Below, piece after piece: positions 1 through 8,424 of a stretch of 12,514 nt of DNA. The notes under the pieces are model-generated. The model had not been told where the DNA came from and did no database searches. It saw only the letters and a list, made by a program, of their open reading frames with translations. The DNA is from Paracoccaceae bacterium (lineage in GTDB: Bacteria > Pseudomonadota > Alphaproteobacteria > Rhodobacterales > Rhodobacteraceae): the NCBI GenBank assembly GCA_019090405.1, contig JAHRVZ010000067.1, positions 1 to 12,514 on the forward strand. The letters run 5' to 3'. Position 1 is the first letter of the stretch. The number at the start of each line of letters is the position of its first letter. The position numbers and the translations under genes are program-made.

Positions 1-758
1 CTTTGGCCTCGGGTCGATTGGCAGACCGCTGGGCGGATGAGCTGGCACGCAGTGCAACGCTGCGCATCAATGCACCCGCAGATCAGCGCGCCGCGCAGAC
101 TGAGGCTGCGTTGCAGATTCTGCGGCAAACTCCGGGTGTCGCGCGTGCGCGTGCGTTGACAGAAGAAGAACAGGTCGCTTTGTTGTCGCCATGGTTCGGG
201 GCGGATTTGCCGCTGGATGATTTGCCGGTGCCGCAACTGATCGAAGTGATCCAGGGTGATCCGGGTTACGACGCCACAGGTCTTCGCCTGCGCCTAAGCG
301 GCGAAGTTCCCGGAGCGGTTCTTGATGACCATACACGCTGGCGGCAGCCACTAGTGCAGGCCGCCAATAGCCTGCGCCGATTGGGTTTGGTGTCGATTTT
401 GCTGATTGCCGGTGCGACTGCCGCGATGATAACGCTGGCCGCCCATGCTTCGTTGGCGGCAAATCGGCAGGTTATCGAAGTTTTGCGTCTGGTCGGGGCA
501 CGCGACCAATATATTGCGCAGGCTTTTGTACGACGTTTTACCCTACGTGCCCTGATTGGCGCCACGGTTGGAATGGCGTTGGGCGTGCTGGGAATTTTTC
601 TGCTGCCAGAAGCATCGGATGAGGGCGGATTTCTAACTGGGCTGGGGTTTCAGGGTGCTGGTTGGCTTTGGCCGGTGCTGATACCTGTTCTTGGCGCAAG
701 TGTGTCATTTTTGGCAACTTGGAATGCTGCGCGGCGCACATTGAGAGAGTTGAGTTGA
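1..758 (+). CDS. ftsX: Cell division protein FtsX, C-terminal part (5' end outside the window)
   Basis: This is the membrane subunit of the FtsEX ABC-type complex, which at the divisome couples cytoplasmic ATP hydrolysis by FtsE to periplasmic cell-wall hydrolysis. The open frame reaches the left edge. The visible N-terminal residues (LASGRLADRW) look like the end of the first membrane segment and the start of the periplasmic domain, so the TTG at base 3 is an internal Leu codon and not a start. About 251 codons are visible: a periplasmic domain of roughly 110 residues, then three hydrophobic segments at about residues 130-155, 183-203 and 224-246, ending in a short basic cytoplasmic tail (NAARRTLRELS). 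That fits the FtsX fold with its first transmembrane helix missing. The stop TGA (756-758) overlaps the next start by one base, so the acyltransferase gene is probably co-translated. ftsE would be expected just upstream. Family assignment is by sequence pattern and context. Confidence 0.85.
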   Translation, partial: LASGRLADRWADELARSATLRINAPADQRAAQTEAALQILRQTPGVARARALTEEEQVALLSPWFGADLPLDDLPVPQLIEVIQGDPGYDATGLRLRLSGEVPGAVLDDHTRWRQPLVQAANSLRRLGLVSILLIAGATAAMITLAAHASLAANRQVIEVLRLVGARDQYIAQAFVRRFTLRALIGATVGMALGVLGIFLLPEASDEGGFLTGLGFQGAGWLWPVLIPVLGASVSFLATWNAARRTLRELS

Positions 759-1498
759 TGAAAGATGCGGTGCAATGGGTTCGCTCGCTGATCTATGTGG
801 TTCAGGTTTATCTGATGATGCCGGTGATCGGACTATTGTTTGCACCTTGGGCGATTTTCAGTAAAAAAGGTACGCAGATTTGCTGTAAAACCTATTCAAG
901 GTGGGCATTTTGGACGGCGCGCTGGATCGTCGGAGTTAAGACCGAAGTGCGCGGTACGCCGCCATCGGGAAATGTGTTGATCGCGGCCAAACACCAATCT
1001 TTTCTGGACGTGTTGATGTTGTATGAGGCTTTGCCAGCCGCCAAATTTATCGTCAAACGCGAAATATTCTGGACGCCGGTGATTGGGCAATATGCCAAGA
1101 TGATGGGCTGTGTGGCGGTGGATCGGGGAAAGCGCGGAGCGGCGATAAAACAGATGCTGGAAGGCGTTAAGAACGGCGCACAGCAAGCTGGGCAGCTTAT
1201 CATCTATTCACAGGGCACTCGCATTCTTCCAGGGGTCAAAGCCCCCTATAAAGTTGGTGTTGGCGTTTTGTATGAAGAACTGGGCCAGCCTTGTGTGCCG
1301 GTGGCGATCAATGTCGGGATGATGTGGCCACGTCACGGGATCATGCAGCATCCAGGCGTCGCCGTGATTGAATTTCTTGAACCGATTGAACCAGGATTGC
1401 CCCGGAATGAGTTTATGGGCACCCTTGAACAAGTGGTTGAAGAAAAATCAAACGCTTTAATGCGCGAAGCAGGATTTGACCCCGACAAACTGTGGTAA
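758..1498 (+). CDS. plsC: 1-acyl-sn-glycerol-3-phosphate acyltransferase family (PlsC-like)
   Basis: Membrane-associated acyltransferase of 246 residues, normal for the family, which makes phosphatidate from lysophosphatidate in phospholipid synthesis. The start ATG (758-760) shares its A with the ftsX stop codon. A longer frame begins at 662, but it would lie inside ftsX and adds 32 unrelated residues, so I reject it. A hydrophobic N-terminal segment (about residues 10-34) precedes the catalytic motif HQSFLD (His79-x4-Asp84). Motif II is around FIVKREIFWTP (97-107), motif III is SQGTR (151-155) and motif IV is VPVAIN (180-185). Motif III has Gln152 where the textbook motif (F/Y)PEGTR has Glu. 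A paralogous role, such as the OlsA acyltransferase of ornithine lipid synthesis found in this group, cannot be excluded. Context with ftsX suggests a shared cell-envelope operon. Family confident, exact substrate less so. Confidence 0.85.
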   Translation: MKDAVQWVRSLIYVVQVYLMMPVIGLLFAPWAIFSKKGTQICCKTYSRWAFWTARWIVGVKTEVRGTPPSGNVLIAAKHQSFLDVLMLYEALPAAKFIVKREIFWTPVIGQYAKMMGCVAVDRGKRGAAIKQMLEGVKNGAQQAGQLIIYSQGTRILPGVKAPYKVGVGVLYEELGQPCVPVAINVGMMWPRHGIMQHPGVAVIEFLEPIEPGLPRNEFMGTLEQVVEEKSNALMREAGFDPDKLW

Positions 1499-1508
1499 TG
1501 TTGCCCTG

Positions 1509-1531
1509 TCGGGCGGCGCTCATCCGCCCGA
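1509..1531. terminator. Inverted repeat between convergent plsC and lpdA, possible bidirectional terminator
   Basis: TCGGGCGG (1509-1516) and CCGCCCGA (1524-1531) form a perfect 8-bp GC-rich stem with a 7-base loop. It lies in the 47-base gap between the stop codons of two convergent genes, which is where a shared terminator is expected. Neither strand has a good T-run after the stem, so it is not a canonical intrinsic terminator. It may instead block an exonuclease or act with Rho. Confidence 0.5.
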
Positions 1532-1545
1532 TGGGCGTCTTCGCA

Positions 1546-2934
1546 TCAGACGTGAATGGCACCGTCACCACAGGCCAATGCGGCCTCGCGCACGGCTTCG
1601 GAATAGGTTGGATGTGCGTGGCAGGTCATTGCCACATCTTCTGCTGAGGCCCCAAATTCCATCGCGATACAGATTTCGTGAATAAGATCGCCCGCAGCCG
1701 GGCCGATGATATGCGCCCCCAGAATGCGATCGGTGTCTTTGTCGGCGATGATTTTGACAAAGCCATCAGACATGAAATTGGCTTTGGCACGGCCATTACC
1801 CATGAACGGGAATTTGCCAACCTTATAGGCACGGCCCTGTTCTTTGAGGGTTTGTTCGGTTTCACCGACATTGGCGACCTCAGGCCAGGTATATATAACA
1901 CCCGGGATAACATTGTAATTCACATGGCCCTGTTTTCCCGCCACTTGTTCGGCGGCGGCCATGCCTTCGTCTTCGGCTTTATGGGCCAGCATCGGGCCTT
2001 TGATCGCGTCGCCAATGGCATAAATACCGGGGACATTGGTTTGCCAATGTGCATCAACATCTATCTGGCCCTGTTTGGTCATGTTGATACCAAGCGCATC
2101 CAGCCCAAGCCCGTCGGTATACGGTTTACGCCCAGTGGCAAGCAGCACTGTGTCGGCATCAATCACATGTTCGCTGTCGTCTTTCAGTAGTTTATAGGTA
2201 ACTTTGGCCTTGGTTTTGCTGGCCACGGTTTTTTGGACTGCGGCCCCCATGATGAATTTAAGCCCCTGTTTCTTGAGCGTGCGCTGAAAGGTCTTTTGCA
2301 CTTCGCCGTCCATGCCCGGGGTGATGGCGGTCATGAATTCAATCACCGTGACGTCGGATCCGAGGCGGGAATAGACGCTCCCTAATTCCAGGCCGATGAC
2401 ACCAGCGCCGATCACAACCAGTTTCTTGGGGACTTTGCCCAGTTCCAATGCACCGGTAGAGGTGACGACGATTTTTTCGTCGACGTCAACACCAGGGAGC
2501 GATGAAGGGACCGAACCTGTCGCGACGATGATATTTTTGGCGGTATGCACCTCATCCCCGACTTTGACCTGACCGGCGGCAGGAATGGACCCCCAGCCTT
2601 TCAGCCAGTCAATTTTGTTCTTTTTGAACAAAAATTCGATGCCTTTGGTGTTGGTGTCTATTGTATTCTGCTTGTAGGTCAGCATCTGCTTCCAATCGAC
2701 CGACGGGCTTTTTCCTTTGAGCCCCATGGCGGCGAAATTATGTTCTGCCTCGTGCAGCATGTGGCTGGCGTGCAGCAATGCTTTGGACGGGATGCAGCCG
2801 ATGTTCAGGCAGGTGCCACCCAACGTATCACGGCCCTCGACCACAGCGGTTTTTAGCCCCAATTGTGCGCAGCGGATAGCACAAACATAGCCGCCGGGGC
2901 CGGAACCGATGATGATGACGTCATAATTGGCCAT
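1546..2934 (-). CDS. lpdA: Dihydrolipoyl dehydrogenase (E3 of the 2-oxoglutarate dehydrogenase complex)
   Basis: Cytoplasmic FAD enzyme that reoxidises dihydrolipoyl groups of E2 and passes the electrons to NAD+. At 462 residues it is of standard length. Visible signatures in order: the FAD dinucleotide fold GSGPGG (10-15), the redox disulfide CLNIGC (Cys42 and Cys47), the NAD-binding fold GAGVIG (176-181), the second FAD contact YAIGDAIKGPMLAHKAEDEG, and the C-terminal HPTYSE with the catalytic His441-Glu446 pair supplied across the dimer. The start ATG has GAGG seven bases upstream. It is the last gene of the block, 38 bases after sucB, which makes it the natural E3 for this complex. Because E3 is also used by the pyruvate and glycine systems, other copies may exist elsewhere in the genome; that is inference. 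The inverted repeat at 1509-1531 follows its stop codon. Confidence 0.97.
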   Translation of the reverse strand: MANYDVIIIGSGPGGYVCAIRCAQLGLKTAVVEGRDTLGGTCLNIGCIPSKALLHASHMLHEAEHNFAAMGLKGKSPSVDWKQMLTYKQNTIDTNTKGIEFLFKKNKIDWLKGWGSIPAAGQVKVGDEVHTAKNIIVATGSVPSSLPGVDVDEKIVVTSTGALELGKVPKKLVVIGAGVIGLELGSVYSRLGSDVTVIEFMTAITPGMDGEVQKTFQRTLKKQGLKFIMGAAVQKTVASKTKAKVTYKLLKDDSEHVIDADTVLLATGRKPYTDGLGLDALGINMTKQGQIDVDAHWQTNVPGIYAIGDAIKGPMLAHKAEDEGMAAAEQVAGKQGHVNYNVIPGVIYTWPEVANVGETEQTLKEQGRAYKVGKFPFMGNGRAKANFMSDGFVKIIADKDTDRILGAHIIGPAAGDLIHEICIAMEFGASAEDVAMTCHAHPTYSEAVREAALACGDGAIHV

Positions 2935-2972
2935 TTTTAACCTCGTGAAACAATTGAAATTAAGGGCGTTGC

Positions 2973-4445
2973 TTACAGATCCATCAACAGGCGCCGCGGA
3001 TCTTCGAGCGCCTCTTTGACACGCACAAGGAACGTTACCGCGCCTTTGCCATCCACAACGCGGTGGTCATAGCTGAGGGCCAGATACATCATCGGGCGGA
3101 TTACCACCTGACCGTTGATTGCCATCGGTCGGTCCTGAATTTTGTGCATGCCCAGAATGCCCGACTGAGGCGGGTTCAGGATTGGTGAACTCATCAATGA
3201 GCCGTAAACACCACCGTTGGAAATTGTAAATGTGCCGCCCTGCATTTCAGCCATCGACAATTTGCCGTCCCTTGCCCGGCGGCCTTTTTCGCCGATCGCC
3301 TTTTCAATGTCCGCAAAGGACATCGAATCCGCGTCACGGATGACCGGCACAACAAGGCCAGTCGGAGTTCCAGCCGCGACTCCCATATGGACGAAATTTT
3401 TGTAAACCACGTCGGTGCCGTCAATTTCGGCGTTCAATTCTGGAACTTCTTTCAAGGCATGGCAGCACGCCTTGGTGAAGAAGGACATAAACCCCAGCTT
3501 GACGCCATGTTTCTTTTCAAATTGCTCCTTGTACTGGCTGCGCAGTGCCATGACCTCAGTCATGTCGACCTCGTTATAGGTGGTCAGAATAGCGGCGGTG
3601 TTCTGAGCATCTTTCAGGCGCTTGGCGATGGTCTGACGCAGGCGGGTCATACGCACGCGTTCTTCGCGGGCAGCATCGTCGGCGGCGACAGGCGCGCGCG
3701 GGATTGCGGCGGCGGGCGCTGGGACAGCAGGTGCCGCGGTTGGGGTCGCTGCATTGGCGACGTCTTCTTTCATGATCCGCCCATCACGGCCTGTACCTTT
3801 GACGGTTGCGGGATCGATTCCAGCAGCGGCCATTGCCTTTTTGGCAGAAGGAGCGTTTTCGACGTCTGTGGATTTGGAATGAGCCTGAGCAGGTGTAGGA
3901 GCCTGTGTCGCGGCGGCTGTTGCAGCACCCACTGCGCCAGAAATAACACCGAGTTTGGCCGCTGCCCCGACGGTTGCGCCTTCGGCGGCGAGGATCTCGC
4001 TGAGAACACCACTTGTTGGCGCAGGGACTTCGACTGAAACTTTATCGGTCTCAAGCTCACACAGCATTTCGTCTTGGGCAACGGAATCGCCGACAGCTTT
4101 GAACCAGGTACTGACAGTTGCTTCGGTCACAGATTCGCCCAAGGTTGGCACCATGATGTCAGTCCCGCCTGCCTTGGCGGCTGGCGCGCGGGCCGTTGTC
4201 GTGCCGGATCCAGAAAGGATGGTTGCAAGCAGCGCATTAACGCCAACGGTTTCGCCCTCGGCGGCGACGATGTTGCCCATATTTCCGGCAGAGGGGCTGG
4301 GCACTTCGACGGTGACTTTGTCGGTTTCCAGCTCGCACAGCATTTCATCAACGGCCACAGTATCGCCGGGTTTTTTGAACCAGGTGGCCACTGTGGCCTC
4401 GGTCACGGATTCGCCCAGTGTGGGAACGCGTACTTCGGTTGTCAT
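2973..4445 (-). CDS. sucB: Dihydrolipoyllysine-residue succinyltransferase (E2o) with two lipoyl domains
   Basis: Core of the 2-oxoglutarate dehydrogenase complex (also called odhB). It carries the succinyl group on lipoyl-lysine and transfers it to CoA. The 490-residue protein has two lipoyl domains, at about 3-77 and 95-169. Each has the motif ETDKV with the lipoylated lysine (Lys43 and Lys135). Ala/Pro/Thr-rich linkers follow, then a peripheral-subunit-binding domain (about 196-232) and the acyltransferase domain (about 262-490) with its catalytic DHRVVDG near the end (His461, Asp465). The E. coli enzyme has one lipoyl domain and about 405 residues, and the extra length here is mainly the second lipoyl domain and linker. 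The start ATG lies 3 bases after the sucA stop. Its ribosome site GAAGGA is made from the last sucA codons, so the two subunits are probably translationally coupled. Confidence 0.97.
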   Translation of the reverse strand: MTTEVRVPTLGESVTEATVATWFKKPGDTVAVDEMLCELETDKVTVEVPSPSAGNMGNIVAAEGETVGVNALLATILSGSGTTTARAPAAKAGGTDIMVPTLGESVTEATVSTWFKAVGDSVAQDEMLCELETDKVSVEVPAPTSGVLSEILAAEGATVGAAAKLGVISGAVGAATAAATQAPTPAQAHSKSTDVENAPSAKKAMAAAGIDPATVKGTGRDGRIMKEDVANAATPTAAPAVPAPAAAIPRAPVAADDAAREERVRMTRLRQTIAKRLKDAQNTAAILTTYNEVDMTEVMALRSQYKEQFEKKHGVKLGFMSFFTKACCHALKEVPELNAEIDGTDVVYKNFVHMGVAAGTPTGLVVPVIRDADSMSFADIEKAIGEKGRRARDGKLSMAEMQGGTFTISNGGVYGSLMSSPILNPPQSGILGMHKIQDRPMAINGQVVIRPMMYLALSYDHRVVDGKGAVTFLVRVKEALEDPRRLLMDL

Positions 4446-4448
4446 CGG

Positions 4449-7412
4449 TTAGGTTCCTTCAATGGTCAGCGCCTCGTTTACGAGAGCGGTTTGTTGGGCT
4501 TTGTGTTGACTGGCCAGACCCGTTGCGGGCGACGCCGAAGTGGCGCGGCCGACATAGCGGGCGCGGGTGTGTTTTGCGTCAATTCGTCCAAGAACCCATT
4601 CAATATTGGGGTCGATAAAGGTCCATGCACCCTGATTCTTGGGCTCTTCCTGACACCAGACGATTTCAGCGTGTTTGAAACGTTCAAGTTCATTGACCAT
4701 GGAAATGGCCGGGAATGGATAGAACTGCTCGACGCGCATCAGATAGACATCATCAATGCCTCGTGCATCCCGTTCTGCAAGCAGGTCAAAATAGACCTTG
4801 CCAGAGCACAACACCAGACGTTTGATTTTGATGTCAGGCTTCAGTTTGGTATCCGAATTGCCCTTTTGTGCATCGTCCCAAAGGACCCGGTGAAAGCTAG
4901 AACCAGTGGTGAAATCATCACTTGTGCTAACAGCAAGTTTATGGCGCAGCAGCGACTTTGGCGTCATCAGGATTAGCGGTTTTCGGAACTTGCGATGTAC
5001 CTGTCGGCGCAGGATGTGAAAGTAGTTTGCAGGCGTCGTACAGTTTGCAACAATCCAGTTGTCCTGTCCGCACATTTGCAGGAACCGTTCCAGGCGGGCA
5101 GAGGAATGTTCAGGCCCCTGACCCTCGAACCCGTGCGGCAACAGGCAAACCAGACCTGACATGCGCAGCCATTTGCTTTCGCCGGAACTGATGAACTGAT
5201 CAAACATGATCTGCGCGCCATTGGCAAAATCGCCGAACTGGGCCTCCCATGCGACTAGCGCATTGGGTTCAGCCAGAGAATAGCCATATTCAAAACCCAG
5301 AACCGCATATTCCGACAGCATCGAATCTATGACCTCGTAATGGGCCTGACCCTCGCGGATATTGTTGATCGGATAATACCGCTCTTCGGTATTCTGGTCG
5401 ATCAGACCCGAATGTCGTTGGCTGAACGTACCTCGTGTCGCGTCCTGCCCAGAGAGCCGGACCGGGTAACCTTCGGTAAGTAGCGAGCCAAAGGCAATTG
5501 CCTCGCCAGTGGCCCAATCAAAGCCTTTGCCGGTCTCAAACATATGTTTTTTGGTATCCAGCAAGCGACCGATCGTCTTATGAAGCGGAAACCCTTCGGG
5601 AACGCGGGACAGACTGGCGCCGACTTCGGCAAAGGTATCTTCGGAAATGGCGGTATCGCCGCGAATATAGTCTTCTTTGTTGCGGTCCAGATGTGACCAG
5701 CGGCCATCCAGCCAATCGGCCTTGTTTGGTTTATAGTTCTTCCCAGCCTCAAATTCGTCGTTCAAAAAGGCCTGAAACGACGCCTTCATGTCTTCGATTT
5801 CGCCTTCGGGTATCAAGCCGTCTTTGACCAGCCGTTCAGTGTAAAGAGACAAAGTGGTTTTGTGGGTCTTGATCTTTTTGTACATAAGCGGATTGGTGAA
5901 CATGGGCTCGTCGCCCTCGTTGTGACCAAACCGACGGTAGCAAAATATGTCGATAACCACGTCTTTGTGGAATTTTTGTCGAAATTCGGTTGCGACCTTG
6001 GCGGCGTGAACCACAGCTTCGGGATCATCACCGTTCACATGGAAAATCGGAGCCTCGACCATCAGCGCAATGTCGGTCGGATAGGGCGAACTGCGTGAAA
6101 AATGCGGAGCTGTGGTAAATCCGATCTGGTTGTTCACAACGATATGCATGGTGCCACCGGTACGGTGCCCCTTTAGGCCGGACAGACCAAAGCCCTCTGC
6201 AACCACGCCCTGACCGGCAAATGCAGCATCACCGTGCAGCAATATGGGCAGCACGGTCGTGCGGTCGGGATCATTGTTCTGGTCCTGTTTTGCCCTTGCT
6301 TTGCCCAGCACAACCGGGTTCACAGCCTCAAGATGGCTGGGGTTTGCGGTCAGCGACAGATGTACTTCGTTGCCATCGAATTCACGATCTGAGGACGCGC
6401 CAAGATGGTATTTTACATCACCCGAACCGTCGACGTCTTGTGGTTTGAAACTGCCGCCCTGAAATTCGTTGAATATCGCGCGAAAGGGTTTCTTCAGGAC
6501 ATTGGCCAGAACCGATAAACGGCCCCGGTGCGGCATGCCGATGATAATGTCGCGCACGCCCAGAGACCCGCCACGCTTGATGATCTGCTCCATCGCCGGA
6601 ATCAGGCTTTCACCGCCATCCAGACCAAAGCGTTTGGTCCCCATGTATTTGACGTGCAGGAATTTCTCAAAGCCCTCGGCCTCGACCATTTTGTTCAAAA
6701 TGGCTTTTCGGCCCTCGCGGGTGAACTGGATTTCTTTGCCCAAACCCTCGATCCGCTCTTTCAGCCAGCCGGCTTCTTCGGGGTCGGAAATATGCATATA
6801 TTGCAGCGCAAATGTACCGCAATAGGTGCGTTTGACGATCTCAATAATCTGGCGCATTGACGCCATTTGCAGACCCAGAACGTTGTCGATAAAGATCGGC
6901 CGGTCCATGTCGGAATCTTCAAAGCCGTATGTAATAGGATCAAGCTCATGATGCAGCGCTTCGTCACGCATGTTCAGCGGATCAAGATCAGCCACCAGAT
7001 GGCCACGGATGCGATAGGCGCGGATCAGCATGATGGCGCGGATGCTGTCCAGCACGGCACGCTTAATTTGTTCATCGGTTACTGGCACGCCGCTTTCAGC
7101 AGCCTTTTCTTCGATCTTGCGACCTGCCGCCCTGGTTTCTTCGACGGCCTGAGGGTAGTCCCCGGTCAAGGCCAGCGTCAGGTCATCATCTGGCGTTGGT
7201 GGCCAGTCAGTGCGGGCCCAGGACGGGCCGCTGGCCTCGGCTTTGACGTCTAGTTCCGTGTCACCCATTTGCTGGAAAAACGCAGCCCATGCTGCATCTA
7301 CAGCAGTTGGATCATTGGCGTATTGGGCATAGAGTTGTTCCAGATATTCCGCATTGTGCCCCTGCATAAAAGAAGAGGCGTGGAATTGGTCGTTGGCAGG
7401 GTGGTCGGTCAT
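4449..7412 (-). CDS. sucA: 2-oxoglutarate dehydrogenase E1 component (thiamine diphosphate)
   Basis: Decarboxylates 2-oxoglutarate and reductively succinylates the lipoyl group of SucB; the rate-controlling subunit of this TCA step. I chose the ATG at 7410-7412 (987 residues). It gives the N-terminus MTDHPANDQFHASSF usual in this bacterial group and has AGGA about nine bases upstream. An in-frame ATG at 7463 would add 17 residues that look non-conserved, with only a purine run directly against it. Visible parts: an E2-binding N-terminal segment HNAEYLEQLYAQY (19-31); MPHRGRL (293-299); the thiamine diphosphate region from HGDAAFAGQG (393-402) to NNQIGFTT (427-434); a transketolase-like pyrimidine domain with SGQDATRGTFSQRH and HGFEGQGPEHSSAR; and a C-terminal regulatory/transketolase-C region ending EGT. 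The 97-base gap to sucD holds a perfect hairpin. Confidence 0.96.
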   Translation of the reverse strand: MTDHPANDQFHASSFMQGHNAEYLEQLYAQYANDPTAVDAAWAAFFQQMGDTELDVKAEASGPSWARTDWPPTPDDDLTLALTGDYPQAVEETRAAGRKIEEKAAESGVPVTDEQIKRAVLDSIRAIMLIRAYRIRGHLVADLDPLNMRDEALHHELDPITYGFEDSDMDRPIFIDNVLGLQMASMRQIIEIVKRTYCGTFALQYMHISDPEEAGWLKERIEGLGKEIQFTREGRKAILNKMVEAEGFEKFLHVKYMGTKRFGLDGGESLIPAMEQIIKRGGSLGVRDIIIGMPHRGRLSVLANVLKKPFRAIFNEFQGGSFKPQDVDGSGDVKYHLGASSDREFDGNEVHLSLTANPSHLEAVNPVVLGKARAKQDQNNDPDRTTVLPILLHGDAAFAGQGVVAEGFGLSGLKGHRTGGTMHIVVNNQIGFTTAPHFSRSSPYPTDIALMVEAPIFHVNGDDPEAVVHAAKVATEFRQKFHKDVVIDIFCYRRFGHNEGDEPMFTNPLMYKKIKTHKTTLSLYTERLVKDGLIPEGEIEDMKASFQAFLNDEFEAGKNYKPNKADWLDGRWSHLDRNKEDYIRGDTAISEDTFAEVGASLSRVPEGFPLHKTIGRLLDTKKHMFETGKGFDWATGEAIAFGSLLTEGYPVRLSGQDATRGTFSQRHSGLIDQNTEERYYPINNIREGQAHYEVIDSMLSEYAVLGFEYGYSLAEPNALVAWEAQFGDFANGAQIMFDQFISSGESKWLRMSGLVCLLPHGFEGQGPEHSSARLERFLQMCGQDNWIVANCTTPANYFHILRRQVHRKFRKPLILMTPKSLLRHKLAVSTSDDFTTGSSFHRVLWDDAQKGNSDTKLKPDIKIKRLVLCSGKVYFDLLAERDARGIDDVYLMRVEQFYPFPAISMVNELERFKHAEIVWCQEEPKNQGAWTFIDPNIEWVLGRIDAKHTRARYVGRATSASPATGLASQHKAQQTALVNEALTIEGT

Positions 7413-7472
7413 AACGAATATTCCTGATCCGGTTGTTTCGTTTGAGACTTCTTTCGGGGTCATTCTCTTTGG

Positions 7473-7502
7473 CTCAAAGTGACCCTTTCAGATCACTTTG
7501 AG
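7473..7502 (-). other. Intercistronic stem-loop between sucD and sucA
   Basis: CTCAAAGTGA (7473-7482) and TCACTTTGAG (7493-7502) are perfect inverted repeats, giving a 10-bp stem with a 10-base loop. It begins 7 bases after the sucD stop and ends well before the chosen sucA start. No T-run follows it in the - strand transcript, so an intrinsic terminator is unlikely. It is better read as an mRNA processing or stabilising hairpin, or an attenuator that sets the sucCD to sucAB ratio. If the upstream sucA start at 7463 were used, the hairpin would sit just before its ribosome site. Confidence 0.6.
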
Positions 7503-7509
7503 TTGGCAG

Positions 7510-8391
7510 CTAGCCAATAGCTTCAAGCACGGCTTCTCCCAGACTTGCCGGGCTTTCGGCGACGACGATGCCAGCGGCACGCATGGCTTCGATCTTGTCC
7601 TCGGCTCCGCCTTTGCCGCCTGCGACAATCGCGCCAGCGTGGCCCATGCGACGGCCCGGAGGCGCTGTGCGGCCTGCGATGAATCCGGCGACCGGTTTCC
7701 AGCGGCCTTTCTTCTTCTCATCAATCAGAAACTGCGCGGCATCCTCTTCGGCCGACCCGCCGATTTCGCCGATCATGATGATGCTTTCGGTTTCGTCATC
7801 GCCCAGGAACCATTCCAGTACGTCGATATGTTCTGTGCCTTTGATCGGGTCTCCGCCGATACCGATGCAGGTAGATTGGCCAAGGCCGACATCTGTGGTC
7901 TGCTTCACCGCCTCATAGGTTAGCGTGCCCGAGCGTGATACCACGCCGACCGAGCCGCGTTTGTGGATCGGACCGGGCATGATGCCGATTTTGCAAGCAC
8001 CGGGTGTGATGACTCCGGGGCAATTGGGGCCGATCAAAGTGGATTTGCTGTCGATCAACGCGCGTTTAACCCGCATCATGTCCAGCACCGGGATACCTTC
8101 GGTGATGGCGACAATCACCTCCATCTCGGCATCAATCGCCTCGAGGATGGAATCCGCAGCAAAGGGGGGCGGCACATAGATCACAGTCGCATTGGCTTCG
8201 GTCACATGTTTTGCCTCATGCACCGAGTTGAATACGGGTAGATCCAAATGCGTCATGCCGCCTTTGCCGGGCGTCACACCGCCGACCATTTTGGTGCCAT
8301 ATGCAATGGCCTGTTCGGTGTGAAATGTGCCTTGAGAACCGGTGAGGCCCTGACAGATCACTTTGGTATTTTCATTTACGAGAACTGCCAT
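7510..8391 (-). CDS. sucD: Succinyl-CoA synthetase, alpha subunit
   Basis: With SucC it converts succinyl-CoA plus NDP and phosphate to succinate, CoA and NTP. At 293 residues it matches the family (about 290). The N-terminal CoA-binding Rossmann domain begins LVNENTKVICQGLTGSQGTFH and includes GGVTPGKGG. The CoA-ligase domain carries GPNCPGVI and the active-site motif GHAGAIV, whose His (about residue 251) is phosphorylated during catalysis. The last residues (ASLGEAVLEAIG) are as expected. The start ATG has AGGA about ten bases upstream. Unusually, it is separated from sucC by about 2.1 kb holding two sulfotransferase-like genes, although alpha and beta subunits must be made in equal amounts. 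All these genes point the same way with small gaps, so one transcript is still likely. Confidence 0.97.
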   Translation of the reverse strand: MAVLVNENTKVICQGLTGSQGTFHTEQAIAYGTKMVGGVTPGKGGMTHLDLPVFNSVHEAKHVTEANATVIYVPPPFAADSILEAIDAEMEVIVAITEGIPVLDMMRVKRALIDSKSTLIGPNCPGVITPGACKIGIMPGPIHKRGSVGVVSRSGTLTYEAVKQTTDVGLGQSTCIGIGGDPIKGTEHIDVLEWFLGDDETESIIMIGEIGGSAEEDAAQFLIDEKKKGRWKPVAGFIAGRTAPPGRRMGHAGAIVAGGKGGAEDKIEAMRAAGIVVAESPASLGEAVLEAIG

Positions 8392-8424
8392 GTGCTGAGT
8401 TTCCTATTATTTCGAAGTTTATGA

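Noticed and set aside
662..757. Longer 5' end for the acyltransferase gene
   Set aside because: The extra 32 residues come from reading ftsX in another frame. The ATG at 758 gives the expected length and a stop-start overlap.
3387..4037. 216-codon open frame on the + strand inside sucB
   Set aside because: Antisense to the Ala/Pro-rich linker and domains of sucB; the predicted peptide is Gly/Cys-rich with no family resemblance.
4074..4976. 300-codon open frame on the + strand across the sucB-sucA junction
   Set aside because: It lies wholly antisense to two certain enzyme genes and has no recognisable domain. Long antisense frames are a by-product of codon bias in G+C-rich genes.
7413..7463. 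17-residue N-terminal extension of SucA
   Set aside because: The added residues do not look like the family N-terminus, and the ATG at 7412 has a well-spaced AGGA.
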